Part shown: positions 34,601-47,926 of the stretch, piece by piece
Numbering within the stretch: position 1 is the stretch's first letter
Layout of the letters: each line of letters opens with the position of its first letter
Source of the DNA: Vitellaria paradoxa
Lineage: Eukaryota; Streptophyta; Magnoliopsida; Ericales; Sapotaceae
Direction of reading: 5' to 3'
Assembly: GCA_019916065.1 (NCBI GenBank)
Contig: CM034234.1
Coordinates: 11,065,844-11,129,843 of the forward strand
DNA length: 64,000 nt
Made by a program: the position numbers and the translations under genes
The notes under the pieces: generated by a model
What the model saw: only the letters and a program-made list of their open reading frames with translations
Databases searched by the model: none
What the model was told of the DNA's origin: nothing

Positions 34601-36644
34601 CACAATCGTGTCTCATGATCCTATATTTGACCACTTACTCGTGTCCATGATGCACCACTCCAAGTAGATAAACAATCACTAAGTTCACAATTCGAAGCAC
34701 CAACCCTTCTTCGAAAGATGTCTTTGGCTAAGTGTTTGAGAGAACTCTAGAAACTTGAATAACAACCACTTGAATAATGAATTCTTTTTGTTTGGCTCTC
34801 CTTTACACACTGAAAAAAAACTAGGAGAACACCCTTCTATATAGGAAACTAGAATCCAACTTCAAATTGTATCGGGAATAATTTAAAAATTAGGAAACTT
34901 TCCACCTATATAGGAAAACACAATTTTCTTATTCTCTAAATCCTAAAAATAATAGGACTAGAATCTTCTAATTAGGACTTGCATAATAAATAATGACAAT
35001 CCAAGTCCTATTTGGATACAACTCAAAATAGGAAACCATCAACAATTCAAATCCTATTGAGTCTAGGAATTAGCCAATACTAGAATTAAAACTTAATAGT
35101 TACATACTGGTTTAGATTATGATAATGATTTTGTTAGTTTTGGTCGTTTACACTAGCTCCTAGGTTATCAAAATTCTCCTTGGACAAAAACTGTCAGGTC
35201 GAAGTCTCTCTCTCTCTCTCTCTAGCATCATGTACTTGATGGGAAATCCTTGTCATTTTTGCCAACCATCCAACCAGGGGCATCACAAACTAACTTGTCC
35301 AAGCTCCTTCCCAAGGACCCCCCTCACTTTTAGGCACCATCAAGGAAAGCTAACCATCCATCTCCACTGAGATTGGCATCCTCTAAAATTTTATCTTCTA
35401 GGCTAGGAGCAAGCCTATATGACTCGCTTCCTCAAGGGACACTACCTGGGGTTACATGAGATCATCAAGGATAAGTTGTTTGGTGAATAGAGCTAAGGGA
35501 TTTTCTAAGGTTATCTTGATCGGTTTAGAGAAAGAGGCATTATAAGACAATATTAGAGCATGCTTACTGTGGCCATATGGTCACAACCTCTGTGGTACTA
35601 TTCCATGCAAAAGACGCTGCTACATAATCCCCCTAGCAGAGGTTTAGACCATGCAGAGTTGGTCACCTGTTCTTGGAACCACTTGGCTTGTACAGGAGTT
35701 GTTAAAGCATCCAACTCAGTAGAGAGGCTTATTAGGATTGTATACTGGTTTAGAAGAGATCTACTTTAACATGGCCCATTCACATACAATAGCGAACCCA
35801 GGATTTTGGGTAAGGGGGCCAGTGTAAAAAATTTTGTATTGAGTGAAGAGTAAAATAAATTTTATATTTTTTGGGGGGGGGGACACTATATTATATGAAA
35901 AAATCTTAAAATTTATGAGGGTATTAAATGATTTTCAAAACTTATGGGAGGTCAAACACAATATTATATGAAAAAAATCCTAAAATCTATGGAGGTATTA
36001 AAGGATTTTCAAAACCCGGGGGGGTCGTGGCCCCCACTCGTCCCCCCTTGGGACCGCCCTTGTTCACATATGACCCTTACTTCTGGTACGTGGAAGTCCG
36101 CAGCCGCTACCCCGTACTGGGGTGCGCACAGGGCGAAGCACGCTCCAGGACCCTAGCCGGCAAAGGCCCCTGGAGAGTTAACCAGCCTAGGCAAGCCCTG
36201 GCTGACCGGCACGACCGAGAGGAGGCCATTAGGCACCCGCCATTACAGCGGTAACCCACCCCCCGTGGGGGAGTCGAACCCGGAACCTCAAGAGGCCCAA
36301 GCTCTAAGGCAAGCCCGACTTCCACTCGGCCACCCCCGAAGGGGCCACATATGACCCTTACTTGCATGTGGAGAGCCAGGTGATACACCAAATACGAGAA
36401 CAACTGAGAGATTCAAAATTGAAAGGGAAACAAGTCCTTCCAAATCTCATTCTAATATTATGTTAAAGTAACCAACTCAGTTAATTGGCAGTGAGTGGAG
36501 GGTAGGATCTTATTTTGTTTGGGAGGCTTGATTTAGCAATGTGGGATACATCCCAACAGTGACCAACCTCCATGGCCTAACCTTTTCAACCTTGCAAAGC
36601 ATTCATTCATAACTCACTCAACATGGCTGGAATTCTTCTCCAGT

Positions 36645-36679
<35 letters not shown>

Positions 36680-37671
36680 TTCATTAACTCTCATCCTTTC
36701 GCCTCTTCTGGTGATCTCCCACTCTATACGACTTCCTACATGGTCAGATCCTCCTTCCTGGCCTTTACCATCCACAATATTTAAAATATATCACATACAA
36801 AAAGTTGCTTCCCCAGTGTTTTGTCTATGGAATTAGCTAATTCTAAACCTAACAAATGTTTAAGAAAATTTATGTAGTGGACATTTTCTCCTGTGTGTGT
36901 TTTTGTCTTATTGTTTCTTTATCCTAAGATCAACAACTGCACCTAGGAATCTACAATATTCTGTAAATGCCTAAGCAACTATGCAAATTTTACAAATTAA
37001 TCTTCCATCTTATGGCATAGGTGGCACTAAATTCTGTAATTTACATTTTGATTGCTTTAGCTCTGGTGTTTTCTTCTGTGGTCCCATATTTTAGCAATTG
37101 AAATGATCGTCTGGCAAGTAATTCCATTGTTGTTTAAAATAGAATAGAATCTGCAGCTTATCTTGAAGTGCAATCTCTCAGGGAAAAGCTAGCCTTTTTC
37201 GCTGGATCAATCAACTCCCCCGTTCGTCAAAAGCTTCTTCAAACATGGAGGAATGACTCGGAGATCTCTGTCCACTTTGGTCGGCTCACAACGCCTTACG
37301 ACAAAGAGCTTCTCGGGAGCAAGTTCTGCCTCCACGTCAAAGGCTTTGAAGTTAACACGGCTCGTATAGGAGATGCATTGTATTATGGTTGTGTCCCCGT
37401 GATCATTTCCAACCACTATGATCTCCCGTTTTCGGACATATTAAACTGGAAGAGCTTCTCAATTGTTGTTCCCGCGTTGGACATCCCAATGCTGAAGAAA
37501 ATCCTCAAGGGGATAAGCTCCGACGAATATCAGTACCTTCAGAACAATGTGTTGAAGGTGCGAAAACACTTCCAATGGCACGTTCCGCCAGTCGATTACG
37601 ATGCGTTTTACATGGTTATGTATGAGTTATGGCTCCGGCGAAGTTTCACTAGGGTTTCGATCAGTGCTTAA
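31611..37671 (+). CDS. Exostosin-family glycosyltransferase (GT47), second tandem copy
   Basis: Three exons: 31611-31986, 33208-33775, 37182-37671, giving 477 residues. It is predicted to be a type II Golgi membrane protein acting on wall glycans; donor and acceptor are unknown. A membrane anchor spans about residues 22-45 (ALFFIPTTLALIT), followed by a His-rich stem (HTHHHTHF). Exon 2 carries EVFHDSEIF, FKIYVYPHKK, GNYASESYF, LFFLPFSIA, GADHFYVACHSIG and VQVVCSSSYF. Exon 3 carries EKLAFFAG, GSKFCLHVKGFEVNTARIGD, YYGCVPVII and DILNWKSF, then ends in YELWLRRS. The ATG at 31611 is chosen because upstream in-frame sequence is not conserved and this start gives a proper anchor, as in the neighbouring copy. 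Intron 2 (3.4 kb) contains a hAT MITE and a SINE. A T/G homopolymer at about 33088-33114 in intron 1 keeps a spurious frame open. Confidence 0.9.
33776..35786 (+). other. Intron 2 of the second exostosin gene, left part
   Basis: The sequence is mixed. A segment at about 34580-35150 has features of a decayed LTR in reverse orientation (TATATAGGAAA repeats, CTTGAATAACAACCACTTG). A (CT)n tract lies at 35205-35222. The stretch 35230-35760 is CG-richer than its surroundings and looks like old transposon sequence, but I could not assign it. Confidence 0.35.
35787..36062. mobile_element. hAT-type MITE in intron 2 of the second exostosin gene
   Basis: 276 bp. It begins CAATAGCGAACCC and ends GGGACCGCCCTTG. 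TTCACATA flanks it at 35779-35786 and 36063-36070, the 8-bp duplication expected of hAT. It contains a G run at about 35871-35881 and a CCCGGGGGGG segment. Confidence 0.7.
36083..36345 (-). mobile_element. tRNA-derived SINE
   Basis: On the - strand the 5' end has a Pol III A box (TGGCCGAGTGG, about 36323-36333) and B box (GGTTCGACTCC), in the layout of a tRNA head. An unrelated GC-rich body follows. An 18-bp perfect direct repeat CACATATGACCCTTACTT (36065-36082 and 36346-36363) flanks it, the signature of target-primed retroposition. It is much GC-richer than its surroundings, suggesting relatively recent arrival. It landed against the right end of the hAT MITE, so the two duplications overlap. 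The tail is not a clean poly-A. Confidence 0.85.
36364..37181 (+). other. Intron 2 of the second exostosin gene, right part
   Basis: There is a (CT)n microsatellite at about 36647-36677. The remainder is unremarkable and leads to the TCTCTCAG acceptor at 37181. Confidence 0.5.
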
Positions 37672-38359
37672 TTTGGTGGATGATTGTGGTGATGTTTATC
37701 TTAGAGTAGTTTCCAATGGCATTTGTCAGGGGAAAAAAAATTACATACAATTAGGATTTTAGAACTATATTACAGCATAACACGGTTTTCGTGATCTCAA
37801 GTAAAATGAATTTTGGAAGAAGAAAAAATGGCGTCGTTGCTGTATGAAGTTTTATATTCAGGTAGCTGTTTTAACTCAACTGGCCAGAACCTGTAGCTAC
37901 TTTTCAGGCATTGCTAGTTCGAAACTGTCCAGATGCAATAAGAGTGGTAAGTTTAGTGGCCTGTTAAACCATAATAAATCCGTGTGGGTTTCAACTCTCG
38001 TTGCTATGCAAATTCCTCACTCTTTGTGATACGCGTGTAGGGACAGGCTTAGAATTTGTAATTAGTAGGGTAAAATTACATTTTGAAAGTAAATAGAGAC
38101 AGACGTAAAATGACATTGGGAGCAAGAGTTTAATGGTAGTGGGATAAAATTAAGTTTAGGGATAAAAATAAAATTTACAAGTAAACAAGAATAAAATCAA
38201 TAGTTTTTGTGTAATTTTCTAAATTAGCGAGAACAATTGCTGTCAAGCCTTTAGTTGATCCGGCGCATAAAAGTGTCGATGGACGTGATATCAACCAAAA
38301 CAAAATTCTCCACTAAAGTTAATCTTGGCAGAAAACTCCCAGTTGGTCAGGATTTTATT

Positions 38360-38395
<36 letters not shown>

Positions 38396-39053
38396 TGATA
38401 TTGAGAAATTCTTATCTTTTGAGCTTTATTGAGTCAAAAACCATGGCAGTGAGATTATATATCTGCTTTAACTTAGATGTAAAGGATTTTTTTTTTTTGG
38501 GGGGGGGGGGGGGGAAGTAGTTATTATTAAAAGTTCATTTCATCGTTGTAGATTGAAATAAAATTTTAATCTAACTTTTAAATTTTTATATTTTTCACTT
38601 CCCAAATGTTTTCAAAGTGTATATATATATTTTTTATTTGTATACCAAAAATTAAAACAGTACAACGAAATGAACTCCACTCTTAAGCACTACAACATAC
38701 ATTAAATAAGTAAATAAAATAAATTCATAGTAGAATGATAAAGGCTTAAAAGCTAATGCTATTGTCAAAGGAGGGAGAGTAAATGAAACAAACATGCAAT
38801 ATGCATAGGAAGAAGAATCTTCATTAAAGGCAGTCCATGAGAAATATCCTTTTAAATCTACACGAGTGTGTATATATATATATATAGGTGTAGCAGAACA
38901 ATGACCCGTATACTGCAAATAAAACTGGCACATGACATGCCAAACCATCAATGGAGATATGTGACAGATTCAGGAAACATTAACACCAACAATATTAAAA
39001 GCACCATCAATTCTGTCTTGTAATTTATACATTTTCACAAGCTTGTGGATATT
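37672..39053. other. Intergenic between convergent exostosin and syntaxin genes
   Basis: It contains 3' UTRs of both genes. A segment at about 38045-38110 matches the left part of the hAT MITE at 24866 (TAGTAGGGTAAAATTACATTTT). Also present are a (TTA)n tract near 38370-38395, a T-run/G-run junction at about 38488-38514, and (AT)n near 38871-38886. No gene seen. Confidence 0.5.
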
Positions 39054-42000
39054 CTAGGCACCATTTTTGCTGTTCCATGGCTTGAGCACACCCACAACGA
39101 TGATTGCAACAATGATGAGGAGAAAGATAATAGCAAAGCACATCCATTTTCTTGAGTTCTTTTGTAACTTCTTCGCCTTTTGGAGAGCAGCATTCCCAGA
39201 TTGGACATGGTCCACCGCACTTGAAACCTTTAAAAAAAAAAAAAAAAAACTCAAACTAGTAATGTGTGTGGGAAACTTCCCTCGTTTTAATGCCACTTTA
39301 CAAGCAGAAAATTATAACAAGTCTATGTTACCTGTGATTCTATGTTGTCAAGCATGTCCCCTTGTGCATCTACCAACACTGCCATGTCCATAAATATCTG
39401 CACATATGAAATCAGGCGATTCAAATTTCGAAACTTAATGGCTTAACTTAGCTACTCTTCGAATTGAATAAAACCTATCTGAAAGGAAGATTTTCTTAAA
39501 AGGAATATTAGTTCCTCAATCTTGACATCATAAGCAGAACATGTAAGCCCTTTGATTTCAAACACAATAAACTCTAGGTTAGAGTAACCATTTGAAGGCT
39601 ATGTTTAGATATATAGGTGTTCCGGAAAATTTTAGAATGAATGCTGGATATATTAAGAGGGGTCAAAAGTAAACGTTCAATGTAAAGAGAACGGAGTACT
39701 AGTTGAGCAAATTTTGTAAAACTTCAATGTGCTCTCTTCCGCCCTTCTTGGGCAAAGCCGTGACGCCATAACATGAATTGCTTGTTTCAAAGTTCTGGGC
39801 CACATGGAAAAAAATTAAAAAAAGGAAAAGAAAAGAAAAGAAAAGATAACCCGCGTTGCAAGATTTAGGGCAGGTTAGATGTAGACAACTCCGCTCTGCA
39901 AGACCGCGAGTAGAGAAACTGATTTCAAGGTTCGAACCCGTGAACATAGGTCCGCCAGGGGACAACCTAACCACAAATCTAGGGCCACCCTTTAATACTG
40001 AGAGACGTGCATCGTTCACCTTGGTCTACAATAAGCTCTACGCACCATCCCAAAGAAAATATTATAAAATAATTTGAACCAGGCAATAAAACATCTATGT
40101 TCTATCTCTAAATCTCAGAAATGTTTCAACTATTTCCTTGATATGTATAATGTATCCAAGAACTGTGCTCAATTAAAAAATAGAACTAGCATAAATTTCT
40201 CACACCTAACAAGTTAATTAAATTCAAAAAGGAGCCAGCATTAAATTTCTTCACTTTCATAGAAATTCAATTTGTACTTGAGGTTATTACTAATCCACGT
40301 GCTCTCTCTCAGAAATGATTTACTCAATATCTAGACCCTCAGATACATCTTTTCCACCATGCTTCAAACTGGATTAAATAGAAATTTTTAATACACATCT
40401 GTTATAGCAGAGCTCCTAGAAATCCCCTAACCAGAAAAATCAATAGAAAGGACACGATGATCCTGATCGAGCCCTTTTGGTGTCACCTTTTAAGCATACA
40501 GAATAAAATAGAGGCTACATTTGATTGGGAGATAGAATGAAAACCATGGGATAATCTATGTGATGGGATATAATATGGGATTAATTTTTAATGTAAGATT
40601 ATTTTTGGTGTTTGTTTGGTGGAATAAGAGATGTGATTTTTGGACCTTTGGATATTAGGGAGAAATTCATCGGGGGATATACAATACCACGAGGGATGGC
40701 ATTGCCCTTATTTTGTGGAACATACCAATCCCAACCAAGAAACCTAGATAAAAATAAACAAACACACGCACCTTTTGCGGGGCCCGTTAAACTAATTATC
40801 CAATCCCCATTTCCATATCCTTCAATCAAACACATTCGGAGAGTAAAGCTAACACAATCCCATTTTTCTTTACCTAGATTCAATAACGTAACATCGAATG
40901 GGTAATAATTTTTTGCTTTTAGTTTTGGAAAAAGCTTTTATGCCCAAAGAATTTACCAAAAATAGTTGTCAAAATGATGTAGCAATAGCGTTTTTGCAAG
41001 TAAAATGCGTCTTCATGATGCTTTTATTTAAAGTGAAACTCTCACAAGTTCCCACATCTTTCTGGCAACATTTCCTGACAAATTTTTCTAGTTATACAAC
41101 ATTACTCTTAGGATTTACCATTTCTTTGAAAATAACTTTGGAAGTTCTATCCAGTGGAAGGACAACCCAAAATAGGGGACATCAATTGAAAGGGATGAAT
41201 GATACCTGTTGCAACTCAAGAAGCTTCCTCTCTACTTCTCTAACTGCATCGTGGCGTTCTTGAATTTCTGCTAGTGTGTCCATTATCTGCAAACACAACA
41301 AAAGAACAAAAAGTAAGTCATGACCAACTTCAGCTAAGTATAAACCCGAGGTGATAACCCAGTGGTACCAAGGTGATATAATTCAGAGGCAGGATAGGAA
41401 CCATTCAAATATATAAAATATAATAAAAAGGAGATTATTCCCCACATCCCAGGAAATTTTTCTTCCAAATGGTAAAGACTGACATCAAAACTTTCAAAGT
41501 GGTGCTTCAACCAAGAAAGTTAAAAAAAGACCTAATACATGAAAAGGATATAGAAGGTAAAACCTGGCCTCGCCCTTGTTCCCTAATTGCTTTCTGGAAA
41601 ATCTGTTCACTATCCCCAGTCTCTATCAATCGATCAATTGTCTGAAATGTTTCAAATAATCAGAGATGTTTATGAAGAAACTATTTCACTAATAAATATG
41701 ACACAGCAAGAAATTTCACCTCTTCATCAGCTCTGGTCCCCGTTACTGATAATCATGGCAATAATGGAACTTAATCATTAGATGGGCATCATATGAAATC
41801 CACTGTATTGAGTTGCAAAAACTATGCCATTTATGGCTAAATGAGTAGAGATTTCTAAACCTGTATAAACTCGCCTCTCAACAACCTCTCGATACTCTTG
41901 ATGGATGCTTTCCCTTAAGTTCTGCAAACACATTTAAGGACTGAAAAATAAGCAAAACTAAATCTGGAAAACAGAAGAGAGAAGATATTTATAGTTATGT

Positions 42001-45000
42001 GTCTAATTTACCTGAAATTCAGACATTTTGTCTTTAAACTTCTTTTTCAAGGCACTGCAATCAAACAGAGCCATTTCTGAAGTAGGTTAGATTGACTTGG
42101 TGAATAATTATGTTCATATGGGCCAACGTAAGAGAGGCTATTAGAAGTTGTCCCACAGTGGTTCATGAGAAAAATTACTTGCCCTATATAAGAGATTGAC
42201 TTACCTCACCTCAACACTTAAAGTTTTAAGGTTGAGACCCCTACTCTCATGTGTTATTAGGCTTCTTAACAGTAAGAATGCCATTAAAAGATATCAATGA
42301 CAACTTGCCCCTACTAAACAACTTTGGAGCAATTATTGGTAGTCATTTGAGGGGGCTATGTTAAATGGACAAGGTGCGGATGCATATCTAATAGTCAGTT
42401 CCATCTATACTCCTGTTTAAGGTTATAGAGACACAGGACACTATTCATATATATATTTAATATTTTATTTTATAAGATATTAGGGCATTTGCAAGATACC
42501 ATTGAATTATTTCATGCAAATATAAGTTTTATGTATAATTATGTTCTAAAACTGGATTGCAAAATATGTTTGAATAGACCTCCAATTATTTATGTGAATG
42601 CATATACTATAACATTTCCCATGCATCCTTATGCAAGTGTCAATACTATCCAACATAGATGCATCGCATATTTAGAAGAGTCCATATGATATTTTTTTTT
42701 TTTTTTTTGGTGGGGGAGGGGGGAGAGGGAGTTTGGATAAGTAAGTGTGCAAGCAAAAATGAAGTTACATTGTTGTCGCTGTTCTTGACCGGTCTACCCC
42801 TGATCCTTTTCCACAGCCAGGCTTCTGTCTGTTGGCTAAATTCTGGACAAAAAATTAGGGAAAAAGAGTCGGTCATCAGATAAGTACTGCAAAAGACCAG
42901 AATAACGAGGAACACTGTATGCCCTTACATCTTTGTCAAGTTCCTCAATCTTTGACTTAATAAAAAGGGCAATTTTTCCAACTTCATCAACATCTTTCTC
43001 CATCCTCTGCTTGATAGCTGCAGATAATGACAAGATGAATCGTCTATATTGAGTTCCAAACAATTGATACTGCATAGTACAGTTCAATAAGTTGAATGCA
43101 AAGAGAGAAAAGACAATGAATACTCACCAAAATTGAAAAGTGCAAAGGAAGTTGGCAGTATTCCAAGTCATTGAAATGATGAATCTTAGTTCAGATGTAT
43201 AATTAAGGTTTAAGATCACCGGGTAATTTTGAGGCCATACGTTATCAATGTTGTATATCAAATTAAAAACCACCTTCTATATTCTGAATAAAATACTTCA
43301 AAATTATATAACCTCTCCATGGTCTGGGAAAGTAAACAGCCATTCAGATATTGATGTTCACTTAAACAAGGTCCTTTTGGCCTTTGTCAAGTGGAGACTC
43401 TGTAAAAACACTCATTTATCTAAAACTCCCACAACTGCTTTAAGAGATTAATTAATCAATTTCTGCAGCAGTTACTGGCTATTATGACGTTAATAGGTTT
43501 GAATTAAAAATTTCATTTGTGTGTATTGCTTCCAGCACAGTTGCAGAATAAAGTGCATGAACATTTCTTTTCCTTCTGGCATTTAGGAGTTATGATAAAT
43601 GCTAGGATAGGACAAAGTTATATTTAATGGAAATTCAGATTATACCATACAAGTTTAAGTCTTCGCAAATATTGACATGGCTGAAATATTGAGATTGGGA
43701 GCTGACCAAAGAACATCTTTTGTTGAGAGTATAAAAAATAATATAAATAATAAATTTACCCCTCCCTAACAGTTTAACCTTTTAAGGTAAACACTGTAAC
43801 AGATATTAAAGCAGGCAAAGATCCTGAGTTTAAACCCCATCGCCACCTGATAGTCAATTGTTGTTGATTTTTCTCTTGTTAACAGAAATTCAGTACATAC
43901 ACAAGTGAGCGGGCGTATGATAGTATAAAAAATGATATAAATAATAAAAGTTACCTAAAAAAATGATATAAATAATAAAAGTTACCCCTCTCCCTAACAG
44001 TTTAAGCACACTCACGTCTTTAAATCTAGTGAGCTACTAAGTAGTTGGAAACGGCACAATTTAAAGCATTATATGAGACCACGATATGCACCCATTTCCC
44101 ATCAAGAGAACCAGGTCCCTATGAGGGTTTACAATTCACTATTCGAATAAAATAAAAGCAATATCACGTTGACCACTAGCCATGTTTTTATTGAGTGTGC
44201 ATTTGGAAAGAGTAGCTACTCAGTTTTTTGGCTTTTTCTAAAATGACCAAATTTCTCCTCTTACATTTTAAACTTATTTTAAACAATGAAGGGCAAAAAT
44301 GTCAAATTAACAAAAAGCTAAAAAGCTAGCTTTTTTCCTTTCCCAAACACAAAAAATGCTAGCTTTTTTGCTTCCCAAACTCGGGCTTAGTTTCAGTCAC
44401 ACGCAACAATATTTCAAACAGCTTATTTCTTTTTTGCCTTTTGACATATCAGTTTCCCTAGAATCTTACATAAGCTTTTAACATGCTAAGCACAGTGGAT
44501 CTTTTGCAGCAGTTAAGGTGGTAGGAATTGAAGCCAAAATTCTTTAAGTTCACAAGTACATGGTCGTACTTGTGTACATATAGGTAAAATAACGTGCATA
44601 CATGAACTGTATATAGAAATATTAACACGTGCATTATGTACACATATAACTATTCATATTTCCTAACCCCCACAACAACTACATAAGAGTGAGCCTATTT
44701 ACACTCCATAGATGGCCTCTTGCATTCCATTCTGCTTTTTACATTGAGTAAAATTATAAAACTATAATTTTATAAAACTAACCATTTTAGTCAGCATTCT
44801 TAAATATAATTTGAAATGACATAATTGCCCCTCATAAATAAACTTTTACAAATTTGGACAAACACTCTTGGACTTAATTTGGTACAAGAGAATAGGGAAA
44901 AAAAGTGTTTTTAAAGACTAAAATAAATTTCATTTACATTTATAACAAGCATATTAAGAAAAAAACACTTACCAAAAAAAAAGCATATTAAAAATAAATT

Positions 45001-47895
45001 TTATTTTTTTTAATTTTCTGACTTAATCAAATAAAAAATTAAATTATTTCATTTATTTTTCTTTACAAATTTTTTTCATTTAAACTTTTGTCATCACCCT
45101 CAATTCATTTACCCCTCTATGAACTTTTCAAAAAAAATATTAAAATAAATAAATTAATCTGTCAAAAAAATTTAACTTTTAAGCAAAAAAAAAAAAAAGG
45201 AAAGAAAAAGATTTATCAAACAACTCATAAGTATCATTATTCTAAAACTTAATTTAATTTTTTTTATAATAGGAAATATATATTTTCTTCTCAAATCTAT
45301 AATGGAAATTTTTTATCATAGTATGGTTACTCACATATCGTAAGTAGATTTTTTTAAAAATCAAGGTGGCAACTACCCACTTGTTAAAAAATCTAGAAAA
45401 ACAAAATTATTTTTTGTGAGTTGTCTTCTCAATATTTTGTTTAAAAAATATTTTTTATTATAAAATAAGGGTATTTATGGCATTATAATAATGTTTTGAA
45501 TTAAATTTTTGTATAAGGGTATTTATGACATTATAATTATACAAAACATGTGATAAAGAAAAAGGGACAATTGTGTAATTTCAAATAATGAAAAAATAAA
45601 GCAGAGTATAAGAGGAAAGTAATGGAGTAGAAGAGGAAATTAGTGGAGTGCAAGTAAGCACAATACATAATTGTCATACCAGGTAGTGGAAGAGTAAGGA
45701 AAATAATTAGCTTTTCTATTCGCTTAGCAATAAGTAAGAGATGATAAAATATCATTTTCTTGGTCGAGGAAGTAACATTGTGAGTGGAGCTTTAGGTCAT
45801 GGAAGTCAAAAGATAAGGCCCCATTTGACAAAGTTTCCAGTTTTTAGTTTTCAGTTTTCATTCTCATTTTCATTTTTTTAAAACTAAACATGAAAAATCA
45901 TTTGATAAATTTGTTTCCAATTTTCAGTTTTCAAAAAAATGAAAATTGTTTTCAAAATTTTCAAAAATTATAGGAACATAATAAATGTGTTTTGTCAAGT
46001 TTACATTTTTAGTTTTATTTTCTTCCACATCTACTACTAGGCACAACCATCACCCACCATTAACCACCACCATCAACCGATCGCCACCCCTCACACACCA
46101 CCAACCACCGTTGGCCACCACCACTACAGTCGTCACCACCCGCCACCCACCTCCAACTGTCTACCACCACCAACTGTTCCCGACCTTCAACCACCTAGGC
46201 CAACCAACGTCCATCTTTGACTGCTGATCGCCGCCAACAGCCTCTAGTCACTATTGCACTGTCGCCGGGCACTCTCCCAATACTACAACTACCAACCAAT
46301 AGCTATTATTACCAAACGCGTTTTCAAGTTTTCATTTTTTTTTTCTTACCATGAAAATGAAAACTAAAAATAAACAACCGAATACAAAAATAAAAATTGA
46401 AAATAAAAACTAAAAACTGACAATTTTGTCAAAACAAACGCTAATTTATTTTTCACACAAAAAGTAATGACAGCTTTTGTGATTCAATATAAAAATTCAA
46501 CATACATATAACACAACAAAATGCCATTTTAATTGTTCCCTTGTCAACACATGCAAAATATTTTGTCATTTTTTATTCTTTTGTTTGCAAAATATACTTC
46601 AGCCTTCAGTACATAGAAATTCTAGTATATATGTTACAACATTTTCAAAAATTGCAGACCATGTACACATCTTCAAGAGTTTCTGAACCTTAGCTTATGA
46701 AGCATATTGAGTTGCAATTTATGGTTTGGTATTGCTCAACACGTGATTATTTTGATGTTTTATGAATTCATTTCATTTTTAGAAATAATCAGATGATGTT
46801 TAGAGTTAATTTAGCATAGAAATTTATAGAATATTATAGAAGCTTAATAAAACCAAATGCCATGCTAACTATGTTCTTAAGGTCATTGATGTGCATTCAA
46901 GGAAAATGACAACCAAAACTTGCACATGCAATGACTGAAGAAAGACCTCATCTATCCGCTTCTAGTGTGGTTCCAACTTTGGGCCTTGTGTACTTTCTTC
47001 GGAGGTTATTCAAGTGTATCATAATCAAAAATTTATCAACCAAAAAAGAATAAGAAAGGGAAAAAAAAGAAAAAAAAAATGAATAACACAGATGCATATC
47101 TGCATTAATTTCAAAAATTATGCAATGAAAAGTAGATTACCTTTCATGGCAGCAGCCTTGGTTACAGCCTTTGATTCCTCGTGTGCGTCCTACATAATGA
47201 TTCGAATAAAAATTATCCAACTACTTACAAATCATAGTTTACCTTATAATCCAAGTTACAGAGGTATCAATTTAAAAATGTGGCAATTTTGGCTGTTCAA
47301 GCTACAAATGCTAGGTAAGCCATGTTTGAACTGTAATGTAGTTCATCCAGACATGTACTTTGAGGGAAGCAGAAGAAGGGACCTTATATTATACAAGGAG
47401 GGCATACATCGTAGAATTCACACATCATGTCTTTCTAAAACTTTTTTTTTTTTTACCAAAAACAAAAAGGAAAGGGCAACTTCATTCTTCATGTGCACAA
47501 AAAGATCAATGAATGCAATGCAGTAGAGGACCCAAACATTAAAGGCACATAGTAGTCTAATGATGATATTCAGTATTCCCTAATGAAAAGCAAGTGATAA
47601 GGCCTCATATTATGCACAAAGCTCCCGTCTATATGAGGTCTGTGGGAATTTCCAACCAATTATAATTTGGTAGATATGATTTTTAGATAGGAAGGGATAC
47701 AATTCATATGTAATCCGTTACTAGCTTAGGCAATAGGCCAATCTCATAAAAGGTTATTGAGAGGCCACTTATAAGGACTAAAACCGATTTGATGCTGCCA
47801 CCTCACGATGTACTTTGCATTTGGAACTAAAAATTTTGTTTATGGAACAAACAAGTAAACCTTCACAAGGAGGGGGAAAAAGGGGAAGGGAAACC

Positions 47896-47926
<31 letters not shown>

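Noticed and set aside
36270..36345. Functional tRNA gene on the - strand
   Set aside because: Only A and B boxes are tRNA-like. A non-tRNA body follows and an 18-bp duplication flanks the whole, so it is a SINE.
45985..46227. Thr/His/Pro-rich 80-residue frame
   Set aside because: It is a CCACCA low-complexity tract inside a 624-bp MITE with TAA duplications.
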